Below, piece by piece: positions 34,316 through 34,485 of a stretch of DNA of 34,485 bases. How positions within the stretch are numbered: position 1 is the stretch's first letter; every line of letters begins with the position of its first letter. Below the pieces are notes generated by a model. The model was not told the DNA's origin. It made no database searches and worked only from the letters and a program-made list of their open reading frames with translations. The DNA comes from Candidatus Nitrotoga sp. CP45 (lineage in GTDB: Bacteria; Pseudomonadota; Gammaproteobacteria; Burkholderiales; Gallionellaceae), in the NCBI GenBank assembly GCA_945874105.1, contig CAMCFJ010000029.1, positions 1 through 34,485 of the forward strand. The letters run 5' to 3'. A program made the position numbers and the translations under genes.

Positions 34316-34485
34316 ATGACGACACCTATCGTTAAGCCAAGGATACTCGTCGTGGAAGACGAGTACATCGTTGCCCGCGATATCCAACAGCAACTTGAAG
34401 ACCTGGGCTACGACCCGGTAGGGCACACCGCTCTGGGTGAACAAGCCATCATCCTGGCCGGGGAGCTTAAGCCGGATCTGGTATT
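34316..34485 (+). CDS. response regulator receiver, cut by the window edge
   Basis: AGAGGA precedes the ATG at 34316. The visible 56 residues begin MTTPIVKPRILVVEDEYIVA and continue RDIQQQLEDLGYDPVGH. This is a receiver with the acidic EDE pocket, of the type that often partners HisKA_2 or HWE kinases. The phospho-acceptor and any output domain (GGDEF, EAL, PAS or another kinase) lie outside the window. It starts 5 nt after the kinase stop, so the two form one operon. Confidence 0.88.
   Translation, partial: MTTPIVKPRILVVEDEYIVARDIQQQLEDLGYDPVGHTALGEQAIILAGELKPDLV

Overview
The window looks like a chromosomal segment of a betaproteobacterium, probably Nitrosomonadales and possibly close to Gallionellaceae. 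This is inferred from gene content and protein style only: hpnCDE squalene genes, an rpoE-rseA-mucB set, a tatD/holB pair, a small c-type cytochrome, a phosphoketolase/acetate kinase pair and a very large signalling block. No rRNA, tRNA, CRISPR array or prophage was seen.

Left part, 1-8.2 kb, almost all on the minus strand. The left edge is the tail of an IS3-type transposase, followed by a palindromic repeat and a truncated copy of a second repeat family. Then come tatD and holB (DNA processing and replication), a full copy of the second repeat, mucB-rseA-rpoE (the sigma-E envelope-stress module, transcribed rpoE first), and hpnE-hpnD-hpnC (farnesyl diphosphate to squalene, the entry to hopanoids, transcribed hpnC first). 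A small exported cytochrome c closes this part.

Middle part, 8.4-14.3 kb, plus strand. A phosphoketolase gene overlaps an acetate kinase gene by 4 nt, so acetyl phosphate made by the first can be used by the second to make ATP. A second full copy of the repeat, in opposite orientation, follows ackA. Next come an outer-membrane porin, a small exported phosphate-binding-protein-like polypeptide and a possible 70-residue protein that overlaps the next kinase gene.

Right part, 14.3-34.5 kb, plus strand: about 20 kb of signal transduction. It starts with a hybrid histidine kinase (4HB sensor, HAMP, three PAS, HisKA/HATPase, two receivers), two stand-alone receivers and an Hpt-REC-REC-GGDEF diguanylate cyclase, all tightly packed. 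After a gap of about 600 bp come a regulator with an excisionase-type HTH before its receiver and a receiver joined to an unrecognised C-terminal region. Then follows a chemotaxis set: cheY, cheA, cheW, a very large Aer-like receptor, cheR, cheD, cheB. The block ends with a second 4HB-HAMP-PAS kinase of HisKA_2 type and a receiver cut by the window edge.

How it fits together: the two kinases and the receptor share one kind of periplasmic four-helix sensor, so similar signals may feed three different outputs (phosphorelay with c-di-GMP synthesis, chemotaxis, and a HisKA_2 pathway). No cheZ and no flagellar or pilus structural gene is present, so the motility machine controlled here is unknown. 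The best candidates for something not well described are the receiver-plus-unknown-domain protein, the HTH-REC protein with its gap, the triplicated motif in the CheA linker, the internally duplicated PAS in the receptor, and the mobile-looking repeat family.
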